The notes beneath the pieces were generated by a model that did no database searches, was not told where the DNA came from, and saw only the letters and a program-made list of their open reading frames with translations. Shown here piece after piece: positions 62,008 to 64,000 of a stretch of DNA of 64,000 nucleotides (position 1 is its first letter; every line of letters starts with the position of its first letter). A program made the translations under genes and the position numbers. The stretch covers positions 124,001-188,000 of the forward strand of contig NZ_JSYP01000005.1 in the NCBI RefSeq assembly GCF_000813005.1, read 5' to 3'. The stretch is from Flavobacterium sp. KMS. GTDB lineage: Bacteria; Bacteroidota; Bacteroidia; Flavobacteriales; Flavobacteriaceae.

Positions 62008-63216
62008 ATGACTCAAAATTTTGATATAATAATAGTAGGTGGCGGAGCAGCAGGATTTTTTACAGCAATTAATATTGTAGAGAAAAACTCAAAATTAAAA
62101 GTCGCTATTTTAGAACGTGGTTCCGAAGTACTAACAAAAGTTCGCGTTTCTGGTGGTGGTCGTTGTAATGTAACTCATGCTTGTTTTGAGCCTAATGAAT
62201 TGGTTAAGTTTTATCCGCGTGGCGAAAAAGAACTACGAGGACCATTCCATCAGTTTTGTTCCGGAGATACCATAGAATGGTTTGAGAAACATGGTGTAGA
62301 ACTAAAGATTGAAGATGATGGGAGAATGTTCCCTGTTTCAAATTCTTCACAAACTATCATTGATTGCTTTTTAAAAGCAACCGCAAAATTAGGTATTACA
62401 GTACTTACGGGTCAAAGTGTACAATCTATTTTTAAAAAAGAAAACTTCTGGAAAGTTGAAACACAAAACCAGAATTATATAGCTGAAAAATTGATTTTAG
62501 CTACAGGAAGTAATCCTAAAATATGGGAAATGTTACAAACTTTTGGGCATGCCGTAGTAAGCCCAGTCCCTTCCCTATTTACCTTTAATATAAAAGACCC
62601 AAGAATAAAAGAGTTACCTGGTGTTGCTGCACAAACGACAGTAAAGGTAAAAGACACCAAACTAGAATCAACAGGTCCATTATTAATTACCCATTGGGGA
62701 ATGAGTGGTCCGGCAATCTTAAAGCTTTCGGCTTGGGGAGCACGTATTTTGCATGATAAAAATTATCAGTTTACGATTTTTGTAAATTGGTTAAATGACA
62801 TTGATACCGAAGATGCCGAAAAGATATTAAAAGATCTAAAACAGGAACACGCCAAAAAAGCAGTTTCCAAAAAGTCCCCTTTCGATTTCCCAAATCGATT
62901 ATGGGAAAGTTTAGTTCTCGCTTCTAATATAGAAATAGAAACTAAATGGGCAGATTTATCTAAAATTCAACTTCAGAATTTAGCTAATCAGTTAACAAAT
63001 GGAACTTTCCCGGTAAACGGAAAAAGTACCTTTAAAGAAGAATTTGTAACCGCAGGCGGAATTGATTTAAAAGAAATCAACTTTAAAACGATGGAAAGCA
63101 AGCTTCATGAAAACTTATACTTCGCTGGAGAAATTGTAAACATCGATGCAATTACTGGTGGATTTAATTTCCAGAATGCATGGACAAGTGGTTTTATTGT
63201 AGCAAATAGTATCTAA
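62008..63216 (+). CDS. HI0933-family FAD-dependent oxidoreductase
   Basis: A 402-residue flavoprotein of the YhiN/HI0933 (BaiN-like) family. The dinucleotide fold starts IIIVGGGAAGFFTAINI, followed by the family signature VRVSGGGRCNVTHAC, LILATGSNPK and the C-terminal FAGEIVNIDAITGGFNFQNAW. The reaction is not established for most members. It precedes a Crp/Fnr regulator by 11 nt, so both may share a transcript. Confidence 0.9.
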   Translation: MTQNFDIIIVGGGAAGFFTAINIVEKNSKLKVAILERGSEVLTKVRVSGGGRCNVTHACFEPNELVKFYPRGEKELRGPFHQFCSGDTIEWFEKHGVELKIEDDGRMFPVSNSSQTIIDCFLKATAKLGITVLTGQSVQSIFKKENFWKVETQNQNYIAEKLILATGSNPKIWEMLQTFGHAVVSPVPSLFTFNIKDPRIKELPGVAAQTTVKVKDTKLESTGPLLITHWGMSGPAILKLSAWGARILHDKNYQFTIFVNWLNDIDTEDAEKILKDLKQEHAKKAVSKKSPFDFPNRLWESLVLASNIEIETKWADLSKIQLQNLANQLTNGTFPVNGKSTFKEEFVTAGGIDLKEINFKTMESKLHENLYFAGEIVNIDAITGGFNFQNAWTSGFIVANSI

Positions 63217-63227
63217 AAGACTTAACT

Positions 63228-63803
63228 ATGAATTCAATTTCATTAGAAAAACAAATACAAGCAATCGCTTCATTTACCGAAGACGAAATTAAAAAGATTG
63301 TTTCTTGTTTTGAATATGATAAAATTGAAGCCAAAGAATATTTAGCTACTATTGGGAAAACCAGCAATAAAATTTATTTCATTATTAAAGGGCTCGCCAG
63401 AGTTTATTATTTAAAAAACGGAAAAGAAATTACAACTTACTTAAGCTGTGATGATGGCTTTATTGCCTCCTACTCCAGTTTTATAAACCAAACTCATTCT
63501 TTCGAAAACATACAATGTATTGAGGAATGCGAAGTTCTTTCGATAAGCTATCAAAGAATGCAACAATTATATAATGAAATTCCTAATTGGGAACGTGTTG
63601 GAAGAATTCTGGCCGAACAAAACTACCTATGCATGGCAGATCGATTATTGAAACTACAAATGATTCCTGCCAAAGAAAAATACCTTACTTTTTTACAAAC
63701 CGCACCATCAAAGATTATCAAGCGTACACCACTTATATACATTGCATCTTTTTTGGGTATTACACCCGAATCTTTAAGTCGCATTAGACAAAGCATTTCT
63801 TAA
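63228..63803 (+). CDS. Crp/Fnr-family transcriptional regulator
   Basis: A 191-residue regulator. Residues about 10-110 form a cyclic-nucleotide-binding-like barrel (TIGKTSNKIYFIIKGLARVYYLKNGKE in parts), a linker helix follows, and the C-terminal helix-turn-helix reads LIYIASFLGITPESLSRIRQ. No cysteine cluster for an iron-sulfur centre is apparent, so it is of the Crp-like rather than Fnr-sensing type. Such regulators often control nearby oxidoreductase or metallo-hydrolase genes; the gene beginning 61 nt downstream fits this. Confidence 0.9.
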   Translation: MNSISLEKQIQAIASFTEDEIKKIVSCFEYDKIEAKEYLATIGKTSNKIYFIIKGLARVYYLKNGKEITTYLSCDDGFIASYSSFINQTHSFENIQCIEECEVLSISYQRMQQLYNEIPNWERVGRILAEQNYLCMADRLLKLQMIPAKEKYLTFLQTAPSKIIKRTPLIYIASFLGITPESLSRIRQSIS

Positions 63804-63864
63804 CATTTATCAAATAGGTTAGTATTTTCGTTTTTCATCTTTGTCAATAATAAAATTTGATAAA

Positions 63865-64000
63865 ATGAAAAACGTAGCCAAAAATGTGTACCAAATACCG
63901 GTATTACCCAGAAACAGTATTAATTGTTATTTAATTGAAGATGTACTTATTGATGCAGGAATAAGAAGCTCGGCATCCAAAATTTTAAATGCTATAAAAA
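63865..64000 (+). CDS. Metallo-beta-lactamase-fold hydrolase, N-terminal fragment
   Basis: Only the first 45 codons lie in the window; the frame runs off the right edge. The start MKNVAKNVYQIPVLPRNSIN followed by CYLIEDVLIDAGIRSSA is the typical first strands of an MBL-fold protein (an N-C-Y-L strand, then VLIDAG). The metal-binding HxHxDH motif would lie beyond the edge. It is in tandem with the Crp/Fnr gene. Confidence 0.75.
   Translation, partial: MKNVAKNVYQIPVLPRNSINCYLIEDVLIDAGIRSSASKILNAIK

Overview
The window is ordinary chromosomal DNA of a Flavobacterium-like member of the Bacteroidota, probably close to F. johnsoniae. The evidence is a low G+C content, SusC/SusD pairs, a type IX secretion (T9SS) C-terminal domain, a mevalonate-pathway HMG-CoA reductase, and promoters of the Bacteroidota type (-7 TAnnTTTG, sometimes with -33 TTTG). 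I see no prophage, insertion sequence, rRNA operon or CRISPR array. Gaps between genes are rich in dispersed palindromic repeats.

Layout. 1-5.3 kb: end of class II fructose-bisphosphate aldolase, accD without its zinc ribbon, an orphan lipoprotein, a MacB-like permease and purH. 5.4-11 kb: the cell-shape operon mreB-mreC-mreD-mrdA-rodA. 11-14.2 kb (minus): a secreted nuclease and the tail-specific protease. 14.4-19.5 kb: surE, a small membrane gene, lpxB, an NlpC/P60 lipoprotein and comEC. 19.6-28 kb (minus): a peptide-use operon in which dipeptidyl peptidase IV leads three tandem POT peptide transporters and a thioredoxin-fold protein; a second thioredoxin-fold paralog that has lost CxxC follows. 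28-30.6 kb: HMG-CoA reductase and a GYDIA-type GHMP kinase. 31-37.4 kb (minus): type III pantothenate kinase, an outer-membrane barrel, LptC, a small membrane protein, a CNNM/CBS protein and a parvulin PPIase. 37.5 kb: tRNA-Phe. 37.8-39.7 kb (minus): a B12 riboswitch upstream of a beta-propeller lipoprotein, with no TonB receptor. 39.9-41.6 kb: an MHS-type transporter and a small membrane protein.

41.7-60.3 kb is a complete starch/malto-oligosaccharide utilisation locus. The minus arm encodes SusC, SusD, a SusE-like protein and a T9SS-secreted alpha-amylase. The divergent plus arm encodes a LacI regulator, a maltose-type MFS transporter, beta-phosphoglucomutase, a GH65 phosphorylase, a GH97 alpha-glucosidase and a second GH13 amylase. 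Secreted amylase would cut starch; SusCDE would bind and import oligosaccharides; the periplasmic GH13 and GH97 enzymes would trim them; the MFS protein would carry maltose inward; and GH65 plus PgmB would turn it into glucose and glucose-6-phosphate with one phosphate bond saved. A 21-bp sequence, 20/21 identical, sits in both the susC and the transporter promoter regions and is centred on CG like a LacI-family operator; it is the best regulatory lead here.

60.3-64 kb: repeat-rich gap, a Phd/ParE-type toxin-antitoxin pair, a glycerophosphodiester phosphodiesterase, an HI0933-type flavoprotein, a Crp/Fnr regulator and the start of a metallo-beta-lactamase-fold gene cut by the window edge.

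No wholly new system stands out. The points most worth a second look are the shared operator, the CxxC-less thioredoxin paralog beside the peptide operon, the riboswitch without a receptor gene, the cysteine-free AccD and the palindromic repeat families.
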